Assembly: GCA_002286855.1 (NCBI GenBank) | Contig: NRSV01000082.1 | Location: 49,874 to 113,873, forward strand | Reading direction: 5' to 3' | DNA: 64,000 nucleotides | From: Bipolaris cookei | Taxonomy: Eukaryota; Ascomycota; Dothideomycetes; Pleosporales; Pleosporaceae | Shown here: one piece after another, positions 46,616-56,890 of the stretch | Numbering within the stretch: the stretch's first letter is position 1 | Layout: the number at the start of each line of letters is the position of its first letter | Position numbers and translations under genes: made by a program | Notes under the pieces: model-generated | What the model saw: only the letters and a program-made list of their open reading frames with translations | The model's database searches: none | What the model was told of the DNA's origin: nothing

Positions 46616-47654
46616 AAGACCTCCCTATAGATATCTACTATCGTTGCAGGCTAGGACCTACTGACAAACTCAGTCTATTTGACCGAAACGAGCAGGGACA
46701 GTGACCAAGATGACAGGCTCGTATATTATTCCCTATGTTTTGTACTTCCGGAGCTTCCGCTACTAAAGCTAGGCTAACAAATAGGTCGGGGTGTAAGGGC
46801 CTGGCTCTTAGGGTGGTTGCTAGTATGGAACAAGATAGTTGGATTTAGTACTTTGCCGATCAATCCAAAGTATACTACGTATTCACAAGAACGCGATAGC
46901 GCGAGGAAACATAGTGCGAGCTAGGCGGAAATGCGAGTGATAAAATGCCAAATAATGCCGAAACTTCTCGCTTCGTATACAACAGGGGAGTTATTAATCC
47001 TGCTTGCAGAGCCGGTAGCCACCATTCCGGGTATGATAGCAATCATGTGCGAGAACAGCAAGTCGCTAGCTGTAGAAGGACTCATACCCACTCAGCCATG
47101 TGGCAGGAAGCAAGTTCAATTCTCCCTATTGCCGCTACACCGGTATTTCATCGTCGTATAGATTCATACTATAACGGGTCGAGTTCTATCGGACTGCGCA
47201 CGCAACTACAACGCGCCCACCGCGCCAAAAAGGCTGGCACAAGATATCAGAGCTGCTGATATCGTTGCGTAGTTGATACATAAGATAGCCGCCGCTATCT
47301 GTACTGTGATGGGCTGTCCAGCCCATCACACATACCTATTTAGGAATGTGACAAGGGTGTTCCAAGAGCTGACATTGACCCGTCTACGACTGACTCGGCA
47401 CCGTGAGGCCGGAACAGAGTTTACTAGTTATAAATCGCTCATGCATGGCGCGACACAAGTCTGACAACCGCGCGGGAGAACTGCGGAGCGATAATCCACT
47501 TCGGCATCAGTGCAATGCCGACGCTAGACGTTACACTACCGGTTCAAGAATTCCTGGAGCGCTGGATTCAGGAATTGTGCTCGACTTGCCGCTTCTACTG
47601 TTGACCATCGATCAACCACTGTCGCAGTTTTCAAACAGTGTAAAGAAACCAAAG
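46616..47654. other. Intergenic, no gene seen
   Basis: About 1 kb upstream of the second UstYa-like gene. No coding similarity recognised; a short palindrome (gatgggctgtccagcccatc) lies at 47309-47328. Confidence 0.4.
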
Positions 47655-48849
47655 ATGGCGAGAGGCTATGAATCCCCTTCTGCGTCCGACTTAGAAGAGT
47701 CCACGTCCTTTATTGGCCAAGAACGATTTAAGAAGATACGTATAAGTAAAGCCCCGAGGTCTTCCTGGGACTGGATATGCCTCATCGCGCGAAATGTATG
47801 GCGTTACGTCTTGGTGGCAATTCTCTCAAGTTTTGTCACAACGTCAGTTCTGCGAGGCCATGACTTCATGCACGTGGAAAAGGGCCCATCGTGCGAAGAC
47901 ATGGATTATATTCGTGAGTATCATTCTTCTGGCAGACTTTCATCCTCTTCCACCATCCGCAGAACTGACATTTTTCAGGCGACTATGCACCAATTCGAGA
48001 CTTAGACCGGTCATACCATGTAGAGACGTTCTCACCATTCAATTACAGCACAAGTGAATATACCATGCATCCTACCGAAGGCAACGTCAGTCAGAGGTGG
48101 ATGGCCCTTGGCCAAGATTGTAAGCCAGCCAATAGTCCATAATATTTGATCTGAAATACTGATTCTTGTCCTCACAGCGGGTCATTTCTTGATTCCAGTT
48201 TCCGAGGGTCACAAATATGATCTTGATATAAAACGCCATGTCACAGTTCTAGAGGGTGAAGCCGAACAGGAGTCTTTTCTGGTCTCGCTCGATGTTATGC
48301 ATCAGATCCATTGTCTTGTAGGTCACCCAGATCAGCCTAGATTAGGCGACTCAAAAAGCTAATGCGACATCTAGGATACACTACGCGAGAACCTCTGGTA
48401 TAACCGCGACTGGTACTCCGTCCATCAAGAGCAACATCCCAAGCTCTCAGTTCACAAGGCCCATACAAGTAAGTCTTTGCTGGCTATGTCATCTTCACGC
48501 TCGGTCCAGACCACTGACGGGCATCCCAGACCACTGCCTTAACGCTCTCCGAGAACGGCTGATGTGCCTCTCAGATGTAACCTTCCTGCCGCTGGTATAT
48601 ATCGATAGAGAAGGCTGGACACTGCCAGACTTTGAGAGGCGCCACAAGTGCCACAACTTTAACGCAACCCGGGAGTGGGCGTACAAGCATAGAACTTCTG
48701 ATGCTGTTGCCAAGTACAAAAAAATAGCTGGGCCGGAGAAGACACTTACTACTTTCCCTGGATTCTATGACATTTACCCAGAGCGTAACAACTTAGATCA
48801 TAAGGATCTAGACCATAAGCATCCAGACAATAAGGAGCATAGCCATTGA
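47655..48849 (+). CDS. UstYa-family (DUF3328) oxidase-like protein 2
   Basis: Five exons (47655-47913, 47979-48119, 48178-48317, 48375-48468, 48530-48849), 317 residues; the joined length is a whole number of codons. Architecture: acidic/polar cytosolic N-terminus, one TM helix (VWRYVLVAILSSFVTTSVL), then the extracytosolic domain with SYHVETFSPFNYSTSEYTMHP, WMALGQDSGHFLIPV and both hallmark motifs HQIHC (end of exon 3) and HTNHC (formed across the exon 4/5 junction). The last exon continues ALRERLMCLSD and HKCHNFNATREWAYKH. The C-terminus is unusual: His/Asp/Lys-rich (DHKDLDHKHPDNKEHSH), possibly metal-binding. Predicted to modify a secretory-pathway peptide; the repeat precursor 3.4 kb downstream is the obvious candidate. 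All motifs intact. Confidence 0.88.
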
Positions 48850-49559
48850 TTGTATTGCTGAGATGCGGTATTCCATGGCGTCGGAAGCTCTTTCCAAGCT
48901 CCTTTCATTATAATGTTATGCTTGACTTTTGATATAAATGAGCTGAAAGCAAATGAGAAGCTTTCAGAGTCATCCAAGAGCCACAAGTCGGTTGAAAGAT
49001 TTCAAGACGTATCCGTGTGTCTGCCATTTATGCAGATTGAGCTCTTTCTAGTACTAACGCTCCCGTGTCGTACTCGGCAAATGAGCCGTGAACTCATAGC
49101 GGGTGCTTGTAGGAGGTACGATCAGCGCTACAAGGTGTCGTCACCTTGTGGAGGTGCCCACCGCATGTCGAGGGAAGCACATGGTCGCAAAGATGGAAAA
49201 TGCTGTCCAAGCCTAAGAGCACCATGTTTAAGCAGCCACGTAGCAGCGGCTGTCTCAGTCTTGTGTACTCGAATTGCGCGTGTGCCAATGCAGAAGATTG
49301 AAAGGTCTTTCGGTAGCTGCATGTAAGAAGCAGAGCATATGCAGCTTATAAGGTCTGGCTAAGTACGAAAGGTACCCGGAAAAATCTAGTCTAACTTTCC
49401 AAATGCGCCAAGAAACTTAACCTGTGCAGGACAGAGCCTTAAATAAGCACAGGTATTATTGCTTCTTTTGCCAGATGGGGGCTGCTTTGTATAGACCTCA
49501 ATCCTAGCAGAACAGCAGCAGTCTTCACTCGTTATAAAGGGAAAAGGGAAAACACCACC
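48850..49559. other. Intergenic, no gene seen
   Basis: 700 bp between the UstYa-like gene and the PI-PLC remnant; nothing recognised. Confidence 0.4.
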
Positions 49560-51054
49560 ATGTCAGAAAACATCAGGATTCGTAATTTGGCCGCGCAGAC
49601 ACTGACTATCAAGCTTATTGAGCGTTTTGAACACCCCTCATCCAAGCGGCCGTCTGTAGAAGGCAGACGCAAGTCAAGTGCCGGCCTTTAGATCCTAACT
49701 AAGAACTTCATTACATTGATGAGCCATGTCACCGGCAATACCACCTGGGCAGAGATTGGAGAAAATATAGAGAGCTTTGCAAGACAAGATGTCAACGTTC
49801 CCCTGGAGCCATTCAGCACCACCGACGCCAATATCAAACTTACCAAGCGCGATCCAAATGATCTGCTTAGTCTTGCTATTGAAGACGAAATGGGAGGGAG
49901 ATGGCGTATAGACCTCCCACCAAATCTATTCAGTCCGAAGTACTTACACCTATCACTCCCGATCCGAAGCATGAATACCAAGCCATGTACCTTCCACAAA
50001 CCGCACTTCTGACCTTCATGGAAGATTACAATCCCAAAGCCTGGCTGCATGAGTTCTATGACGACACCTCTCTCGCTGCCTTGTCAATTCTAGGAACCCA
50101 CAACTCTCCGACTCACCACAGACCCCTTCTACCCGTCCGATGCCAAGCCATTTCGCCACGCGAACAACTCGACAACGGCGTCCGCTTCTTCGACATTCGC
50201 GTACAATCTCAATACGCCGGAGACGGCAAAAACGACGAGCTCAACCTCGTACACGGCGTCTTCCCCATGTCCTTCACCTGGCCGAAAAAATTCTGCATCC
50301 TTCTGAACGAAGTCCGCGGCTTCCTCAAGATCCATTAGAGACCGTCATCTTCTCACTCAAACATGAAGGTCCCGGCGAAGCTACCTACCAACAGCTTTCT
50401 GAGATTCTTCGCGATCGCTACACTGGCAGCGCCAACTCCGAAAGAGTTAACAGTTAGTACACTGACCCTCGCGTGCCCAAACTCGGGGAAGTCTGCAGTA
50501 GGATCGTCATCATGCGCCGCTTCGTACTGTCAGACCGCGTCAAATCTGAATAGGCAGAGCGAGGCTGGGGTCTCAAGGCTGAGAATTGGGCCTACAACAC
50601 GCCCGACTGCACGTGCGGAGATGTTCGCTTATAAGATTCTTGTGAGGTTTTGGAGACGGAGAATATTAATAAGAAGATCAGGCTTTGCTGTAACCATTTT
50701 AAGCGTGCCACCAGTGTTTCGTGTCCTGCATCCGATGCTGCATCAGAAAATGGCCAGCCTCCTGCTCCAGGCGTGCCATTATATGTCAACTTCTTGAGCG
50801 CATCGAACTTTTGGAAGGTCGGCTGCTGGCCGTATAAGATTGCTGCAAAATTAAAACCGGTCGTAGCTTATTTCTTAGTTGAAAAGTACAATATTGGTGA
50901 ACGAGCCGAGGGTGATCAACCCACTGGTAATGGACGTGTTGGTATAGTGGTATGTGATTGGATTGGAAAAGATGGCGACTGGGATCTGATCAGAGCAATC
51001 ATCACAATGAATAGCAAGCTGTTGAAGCAGCAGAGAGACAGTGGATGGAGATGA
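49560..51054 (+). pseudogene. PI-PLC X-domain protein, multiply broken
   Basis: Remnant of a fungal phosphatidylinositol-specific phospholipase C-like protein: MSENIRIRNLAAQTLTIKLIE, GESFARQDV-type block, LTPITPDPKHEY, then the X-domain LSILGTHNSPTHHR, REQLDNGVRFFDIRVQ, LVHGVFPMSFTW, TVIFSLKHEGPG, NWAYNTPDCTCGD and a C-terminal stretch ending at 51054. Breaks: TAG at 49689-49691; a frameshift near 49915-49925; another near 50325-50340; TAG at 50455-50457 and 50551-50553, both where Trp is expected (before YTDPRVP and AERGWGL); TAA at 50632-50634. Most are G:C to A:T changes. Not functional. Confidence 0.85.
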
Positions 51055-52291
51055 TCATATAGCGGTTACGTCAATAGAGCTGATTTGGCACAGGTATACG
51101 CATCCTCTACGTCGAAATATATGGAATAAGACGAGGGTGCGAAACTATAATATACTTAGGTTACCTTCGGAGAATAATTCGTTACAAATTGTAACATTTT
51201 TAATAATTCCTGTGATTTTTTCGAAGGTCTTGCCTTCCGTCCGAACCGAACACCCTGTGGAAGATTTGAATCCCATTTCCTGGATACTGAAGAACTGCCG
51301 AGATGAAGAACTGGAGTTGACGAACTAATCACTAGCGTGATAAAGCGGCGTGATGAGCTAGTGTGAGAGCACCACTGGTATTTGGTATTTGGTACTAGGG
51401 AGATGGGATTCTGATCTTCCGCAGGGCACTGAAGTCATATGCTAGGGATTACATGTAGGGCCCTTGCCGAACTTCCCGGGTTTCTTCTGTTGCCTACTCC
51501 GTAGCGTGGGCCACGTCAGCAACGGACTTCATCGGCATTACGAGGCAGACCGAGAAATACCGCAAATTTCGAGACTTCTTCAGCGGCTGCTTGGACTATG
51601 TAGTGAATCCAATACATGTACCGTCGTAACATCCATTCTAGATCCGGCAAGCGTCTAAAAAATTCGCGCAATTCGATTCTTGCTAGAGGGAAAAAAGGAG
51701 AAACGTGGAGATCGAACGGAGAGCGAGAAATCACTAGTGCAGTAGTATTGTCCTCTCGTATGGCGAACTTGAAGGAGCTAGAGCCTAATGCTAGAGGAAA
51801 TCTCCCATGATTCGTGAGGGAAAAAGGGAATATGAAAGGCATGAAATCAAACAGACAGCGCAACAGTCACTAACTGCCTACATATAGTTTACATTATCTT
51901 AATGCAATAACATCGTCCTCTTGTATTCTTAGGAGCTAGAGTTCAGATCTAGTCCTATAATATCGCAATATATTTTCGTGACGTATATCGCGCATCAGTT
52001 GTGTATGACTTCTTATTCGTCCTAGAGTCTAAACCCGGTCGGGTGTCTACACTGAGGAGAGTATGGTCTAGCCACGGGGCACTCCACCTCCTAATGGAGT
52101 ATAGGTCGCAGTGCTAATCACAACCGGGGTCACATCTGATTCCCAGATTACCGACTGCCTGTCAAAGAGCAGAGCCAGTGTGCACGCGTAGTATATATAC
52201 CTGTACCGCCTTCAGTTCATTGTCAGTTAATCAGCTTCCACAACAACAACTTACAGAACGATCCAAATACTCCACTTTCTCACTGGAAAGA
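51055..52291. promoter_or_regulatory. Upstream region of the repeat precursor gene
   Basis: 1.2 kb without a recognised gene. A TATA-like tatatatac at 52190-52198 lies about 95 bp before the precursor ATG, in a plausible promoter position. Confidence 0.4.
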
Positions 52292-52731
52292 ATGAGAACC
52301 TCCTTTATCGTCGCAGCTCTCGCAGCTTGCGCTGTTGCGCTTCCAAGTATGTTAAGGTCCGTGGGCGATTAATGCATACTCATAAAGATATAGAGCCACT
52401 TCCTGAAGCGAACGGCAACGAGCCCCCAAGAGATATTGGATACCGTCGCAGTGCTAATGCGGACGCAAACGGCAACGAGCCCCCAAGAGATATTGGATAC
52501 CGTCGCAGTGCTAATGCGGACGCAAACGGCAACGAGCCCCCAAGAGATATTGGATACCGTCGCAGTGCTAATGCGGACGCGAACGGCAACGAACCCCCAA
52601 GAGATATTGGATACCGTCGCAGTGCTAATGCGGACGCGAACGGCAACGAGCCCCCAAGAGATATTGGATACCGTCGCAGTGCTAATGCGGACGCGAACGG
52701 CAACGAACCCCCAAGAGATGTTGGGTACTAA
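52292..52731 (+). CDS. Secreted Kex2-type repeat protein, candidate dikaritin RiPP precursor
   Basis: Two exons, 52292-52346 and 52388-52731, give 132 residues. The first exon is a signal peptide (MRTSFIVAALAACAVALP); the 41-bp intron runs from a gtatgt donor to an AAG acceptor. The mature part consists of six copies of a unit whose full form is SANADANGNEPPRDIGYRR (19 residues, 57 bp). The first five end in Arg-Arg, a kexin site, and the last ends DVGY before TAA. Signal peptide plus near-identical repeats separated by dibasic sites is the hallmark of fungal dikaritin-type RiPP precursors and other Kex2-processed repeat proteins. Two UstYa-type genes in the window support the RiPP reading. 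The released peptide would contain an Ile-Gly-Tyr end. Alternative: an unmodified secreted peptide family. Confidence 0.78.
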
Positions 52732-52775
52732 TGCGAACGCGAACAATAACGAGCCCCCAAGAGATATTGGGTACC
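52405..52775 (+). repeat. 57-bp tandem repeat array in the precursor gene
   Basis: Complete units at 52450-52506, 52507-52563, 52564-52620 and 52621-52677, with partial units before and after. Differences between complete units are synonymous only (gca/gcg, gag/gaa); the terminal unit has Ile to Val. A further unit after 52731 is displaced by an apparent 11-nt loss and is out of frame. Confidence 0.95.
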
Positions 52776-52852
52776 GACGCAGTGTTGGGGATGGCGTTAA
52801 CATCCCAAGAGATACTGGGTACTTAAGCCTAGATGCGAAAATCTGTGGATGA
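52732..52852 (+). pseudogene. Out-of-frame tail of the precursor gene
   Basis: Immediately after the TAA, another frame continues with ANANNNEPPRDIGYRR and then a diverged piece (NIPRDTGYLSLD) to a TGA at 52850-52852. It looks like the former 3' end of the precursor, cut off by an 11-nt deletion just before the last repeat. Whether it is still used, for example through an intron, cannot be told. Confidence 0.6.
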
Positions 52853-53945
52853 GTGAGCTTGATTGCATGTAGTATACTCAATCGTCAGTCATTACCGTTA
52901 ATGGTTTTACAATAATAAAACAATGAATATATCAAAGCGTCGTTATCTTCTCGTATGCCAAGAATTTTGGTCATGCTACGAGGGGTGGAGAGTAAACGGG
53001 GTATATCCTGAGCTACATGACGGCAACGAGTACATCTCCGGCCTTCCGCGGGTATATCTTGCAGGAAAGACCGAGCTTCACCCAGCTTTGCCATTGATTC
53101 TTAATTTAAAGGGTCGTGTTAAGAAGCGGACTTTCCAAATTATTAAGATCTGTTCCTAAGTCCAAAGATACGCTGTCCCGAGACTATTCACACTTCAGAC
53201 GTCCAGAAATGCTTCATCTCGATTTTGACAACACATAACTAAAAATCGGCGATTCTTAAGCTACTATTTTTCAAGTCGACTTATCTCTGACCTAGATCGC
53301 TGTGGTATTGGCTAGACTATTGATTGTTTCGTCATTGTTGTTAATCCACTCTTGAACGGCACCCCCTGTCCATTGGCGGTTATGAAGAGCAATCGAGCAC
53401 TCAGAAGATCACAGAGAAAACATGACGAAGGAGGATCGATTGCCTAGGCTTGTGATCTCACTCGAACGTGGGAGTGAGCATGCCGGGAGTCCCACTATAT
53501 GAAGCAAGAGATTTCCAGAAACGAGCCAGCGCGAGTAGAATACGCTAACATAGCTTAGTATGCACTAGTCTCTTTCAGCGCTTTCTTAGTCAGTTGTTGT
53601 AGTTTTGGGAGTGACTAGCACTAACCCGTTTCGAGCACCCACACTGGGTTAGCCCGATTGGGCTAGCATACAAACGGCAGTGAAAGTGTTGGGACATATA
53701 TTGTAGTCGAGCTGGTTACACCAGTCTTACCTCGGTCATGCTACGGGCATACAAATGTCAGCAAGAGCATACGAGTCTCAGCAGGGGAACACGTCTCAGC
53801 GGTTGCAGCCTTGCCGCTACTGCTGAGTATATAGCTACGTTGATAGCCCAGTAGCTAGTCGAATCAATCAAGTCTTCATTTTAGTGTTTTATGCAACTGC
53901 AGTTGTTTGACTCAATTAAATTATTTGCCGTGCCAATAGAAAGGA
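52853..53945. other. Intergenic; one unassigned small frame
   Basis: About 1.1 kb with no recognised gene. A 78-codon frame at 52923-53159 (MNISKRRYLLVCQEF...) has no family I know and no supporting context, so I do not call it. The stretch 53687-53900 (tgttgggacatatattg...) resembles the start of a copia-type LTR, but no matching end was found. Confidence 0.35.
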
Positions 53946-54963
53946 TTGTACTGGGATTTGATACTCCCACAAGAGTTTCACTGTAGTGATAATACACCAG
54001 TTCCTCTCTACCTTGTTCCTCTTTTTCCAACAGCTGTTTTATTATTAGTATTAACGTGTTCCATCAGCGAGAGGGCCACTTTTTCTTGGCATTACGAACT
54101 TCACATACGAAACACTATGCATCAACAACATAAGGGTTTTCTAACTCTGCAAGAAGGTAGAATTATTTTAGCTCTTCAGGCCTTTCATACAGGCCAGTTT
54201 AAGACTATACGACGCGCTGCTGCTGCTTATAATATACCATTTCAGCGCCTTTCTGATCGGCTTAACAAAATTACTTTTCGGCCTCAAGTAACCCCAAACT
54301 GCCGCAAGCTTACTATAACTGAAGAACAGACAATCGTACGGTATATATGCTTCTTCATACCATGCAGAGATGTGGATGTGTCCTTTGTAGATGACGAATG
54401 GTGGGATAGCGTATCCCGCAGCGCAGAGGCTCTGGATGACAGTAACCCACTCGCGATTGCCTGGCTGAACAAGAGTAGGTCTCGTACGGCGTTCTGAGCC
54501 TGTGACCACCTTCATTGAGCCAATTTACACCCATCTGAAACCCAGTTTCATCAAAGTTATGGATGTCATCTGAAGATACCTCATACTTCTCAATTATCTC
54601 TCGTATGAGCTTGAACCACGCGTTGATAACCTCTGGATCCTCCTGCTGTATTCTCTGGCCGTCCTTTTCCTGATTGAAGATTGTTCTGAGCTCCTCTAAA
54701 CGCGATACGAATCGCTCTGGCCAGTTCTTGACCAAAGGCTGACCACTTCGTACGCGCAGTAGTTTCTCTGCCATATCTGCTACCTCACACAGTCGGGGGG
54801 GAACAAAGGACACATCCACATCTCTGCATGGTATGAAGAAGCATATATACCGTACGATTGTCTGTTCTTCAGTTATAGTAAGCTTGCGGCAGTTTGGGGT
54901 TACTTGAGGCCGAAAAGTAATTTTGTTAAGCCGATCAGAAAGGCGCTGAAATGGTATATTATA
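53946..54963. mobile_element. Fold-back pogo derivative, copy 2 (truncated)
   Basis: Same design as the element at 28.6 kb but a diverged family member. Inverted arms 54228-54388 and 54803-54963 (161 bp each, nearly perfect) flank a 414-bp spacer with the middle of a pogo transposase on the minus strand (MAEKLLRVRSGQPLVKNWPERF, FDETGFQMGV, GNREWVTVIQSLCAAGYAIP, HISAWYEEA). The left side extends further (start of the transposase near 54118); the right arm is cut off by the next transposon fragment at 54964. Confidence 0.82.
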
Positions 54964-55198
54964 GATAAAAGCCTTACAACCATGAGTTTTGGATCGATCC
55001 AGATTGGCTTGAGTAGATGATGCTTGGATCTAGATGAGATCCATCAGCACAGATACGAGCTATCAACGTAACTCACTCTCGATTGCCACCTTGAATCGTA
55101 GTGTTTCTTAATCCAGATCGAAGAGAAGCTCTAGAAAAGATCCTTGTTGAGCGCGATTGGACTCCAATCATGAAGCCCTTCTCATCCATATTGTATAT

Positions 55199-55506
55199 TG
55201 TCGCAGACTATGCAAGGATATATCGATATGAGTTACATCCGATGTTATGCCAGGACATATCGGCATGAATTACGGCCAACACTATGCCAGGATATATCGG
55301 CATGGACTACAGCCGATGTATGTCGATATTCTACATGTAACAAGCCCCTGCAATGGTTGTGTACAAAAGACAGTTGTAGAGAGCACAACATCAAAGGACA
55401 AGAAGAAGATCATACATACAAGACACAATACACTCATCAATTCACCGCACGTACGCGTGCAACAAACAAAAACCTCCATTTTCTCACCGCACCTACGCGT
55501 GCGACA
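55199..55506. mobile_element. Solo LTR
   Basis: 308 bp beginning TGTCGCA and ending TGCGACA (inverted ends, TG...CA), flanked by the 5-bp duplication TATAT (55194-55198 and 55507-55511). It interrupts a pogo transposase whose uninterrupted relative at about 43740-43760 shows the empty site. It contains near-repeats of a tatgccagga-tatatcggcatg motif and, near its 3' end, two ctcaccgca-tacgcgtgc-aca blocks. Confidence 0.9.
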
Positions 55507-55593
55507 TATATATATCGCGGCTCAATCTTATATTGAGCGATTATTTCGCGCAGAAGCTCAAAATAGAGACAGTATTTACGTCCCGAATCAGTT

Positions 55594-55801
55594 CGGTGGC
55601 GATTGCGATCCATTGGCTCGGCCTGTTTTGCCTGGAGAAGATCTGGATAGCGTTGAACAAAGCGATCAACCCAGTGGTAACCAATCTCTTTCTACGCCGG
55701 TGGCGATTGCGATCCATTGGCGCGGCCTGTTTTGCCTGGAGAAGATCTGAATAGCGTTGAACAAAGCGATCAACCCAGTGGTAACCAATCTCTTTCTACG
55801 C
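55594..55801. repeat. 104-bp tandem duplication within a transposase fragment
   Basis: Two adjacent copies (55594-55697, 55698-55801) differing at very few positions; the related transposase at about 43.8-43.95 kb has this segment only once. Confidence 0.9.
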
Positions 55802-56219
55802 GATCTATGAAGCAAATCTCCAAACCGGGTTTCTACTAGGTGCTGTGCCGCGTGCGGTAAGTCGATTTATATATTCTATGAGATTGATTTCTTGTTGTGG
55901 GTGGAGCGCGCGCTGGTTTTGATAACAGGCTGCGCGTGAGGTTGTAATGCCTTGATGCCGCCGCGCGAGCGTTCTACGGTCAACACCAAATCTTTTAGCA
56001 ATCTGCGCATATACAATCTTTTCTCCAGGCTCTAAAGCAGTGATAGCTGCAAGCGCAGCTTCGATAGGCTCCATTTGGGCTGGTTGCGGCGCGACCAGGT
56101 GGATGGTGTTGATGGTGGTTGGTGGGGTGGAACGGGCATACCGCCGTCCGCGGGCACACCGCCATCCGGCACGGTAAATGAAGATGGTAGATAACAGAAA
56201 ACAATACACACCAATTCAC

Positions 56220-56520
56220 CACACCTATGCCTGCAACACCTAGTGGCGGCAGTGATTCATCTGGTCCTATGTACGACTCCTGAAATAATGCGTAGGCTTG
56301 TTGCGTGATCATGCTGTGATATATACCAAAGCCGATAGCATTGACTGCGTCAAGGTAGCGCTCAAGAATAAGGTTTTGGGCGTCGTTCAGCCGGCAATTA
56401 GTTGGCTTCTAATCGCTACGCGTAGGTGCGTCGTTGTAGGCATGGAGGAGACATTTGTAGACTAAGTTATGGGCTTTTGCATAAGAGCTAACGTTCGGCT
56501 TAAGGTGACTTTGAAGCTTT
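56220..56520 (-). other. Possible transposon-derived fragment
   Basis: Minus-strand frame with NDAQNLILERYLDAVNAIGFGIYHSMI and TQQAYALFQESY, resembling the CENP-B-type helical region of fungal transposases, with a stop in its upstream part. Sequence around 56190-56235 resembles the 3' end of the solo LTR. Too short to assign. Confidence 0.4.
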
Positions 56521-56890
56521 GCCGCGTGCTCTTTGTACAAACCACCTCTTTTCTATATTTTAAAGCTGAAAAACTACACTTTGGCATGTTGCGAAACTTT
56601 CCGCTAACTCAGGGTTTAATTATCTAACGTTGTGGTGGAGTTGGTATTATGGTGTATCTAAGTGATACCCTTGGGGTGGGCGAGCTGTGCAACGCATGGC
56701 CAATTTCTTCAAATTTTCCACATGAAACCGTTGGGGCGGAGTAGATGAAGATAACATGGTACGATATAACGTTAAAGTACGTATCCTAAAACCAAAAACA
56801 TGCTACCTATATAGACTACTAGAGGGAAGAGGTAAGTATTGGGGGGAGTAGTTATCAGTCATCTTCTAATTAAATATTCAACGAATACGC
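56521..56890. other. Intergenic, no gene seen
   Basis: AT-rich 3' flank of the isocyanide synthase gene; boundary between transposon debris and the isocyanide cluster. Confidence 0.4.

Larger units (their letters stand above)
54964..56177 (-). pseudogene. Pogo-type transposase fragment with solo LTR and internal duplication
   Basis: Closely related to the fragment at 42946-44117. The 5' end with its HTH is present on the minus strand: MEPIEAALAAITALEPGEKI, YAQIAKRFGVDRRTLARRH, then RALHPQQEINLIEYINRLT. Toward its 3' side it is disrupted by a 104-bp tandem duplication (55594-55697 and 55698-55801) and by a 308-bp solo LTR (55199-55506), and it stops at 54964, before the catalytic half. Its outer end (ccggcacggta at 56167-56177) matches the end of the other copy. 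Confidence 0.85.

Noticed and set aside
47095..47135. tRNA-like T-arm word (gttcaattc)
   Set aside because: No matching acceptor, D-arm or anticodon stem could be folded around it.
47300..47335. Short palindrome gatgggctgtccagcccatc
   Set aside because: A single short hairpin without a U-run or gene context; expected by chance in 64 kb.
48913..49326. 137-codon frame downstream of the second UstYa gene
   Set aside because: Composition looks random, an overlapping frame of similar length exists on the other strand, and no domain is recognised.
52380..52703. Long repetitive frame on the minus strand opposite the precursor (ISLGGSLPFASALALRRYP units)
   Set aside because: It exists only because a 57-bp repeat keeps every frame open. 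No signal peptide or start context, and the plus strand has the signal peptide and the dibasic sites.
52923..53159. 78-codon frame after the precursor
   Set aside because: No recognised domain, no signal peptide, no clear intron or promoter context; within the chance length for this region.
53687..53900. Possible copia-type LTR start (tgttgggacatatattg)
   Set aside because: Only the start motif is suggestive; no matching end, target duplication or second copy found in the window.
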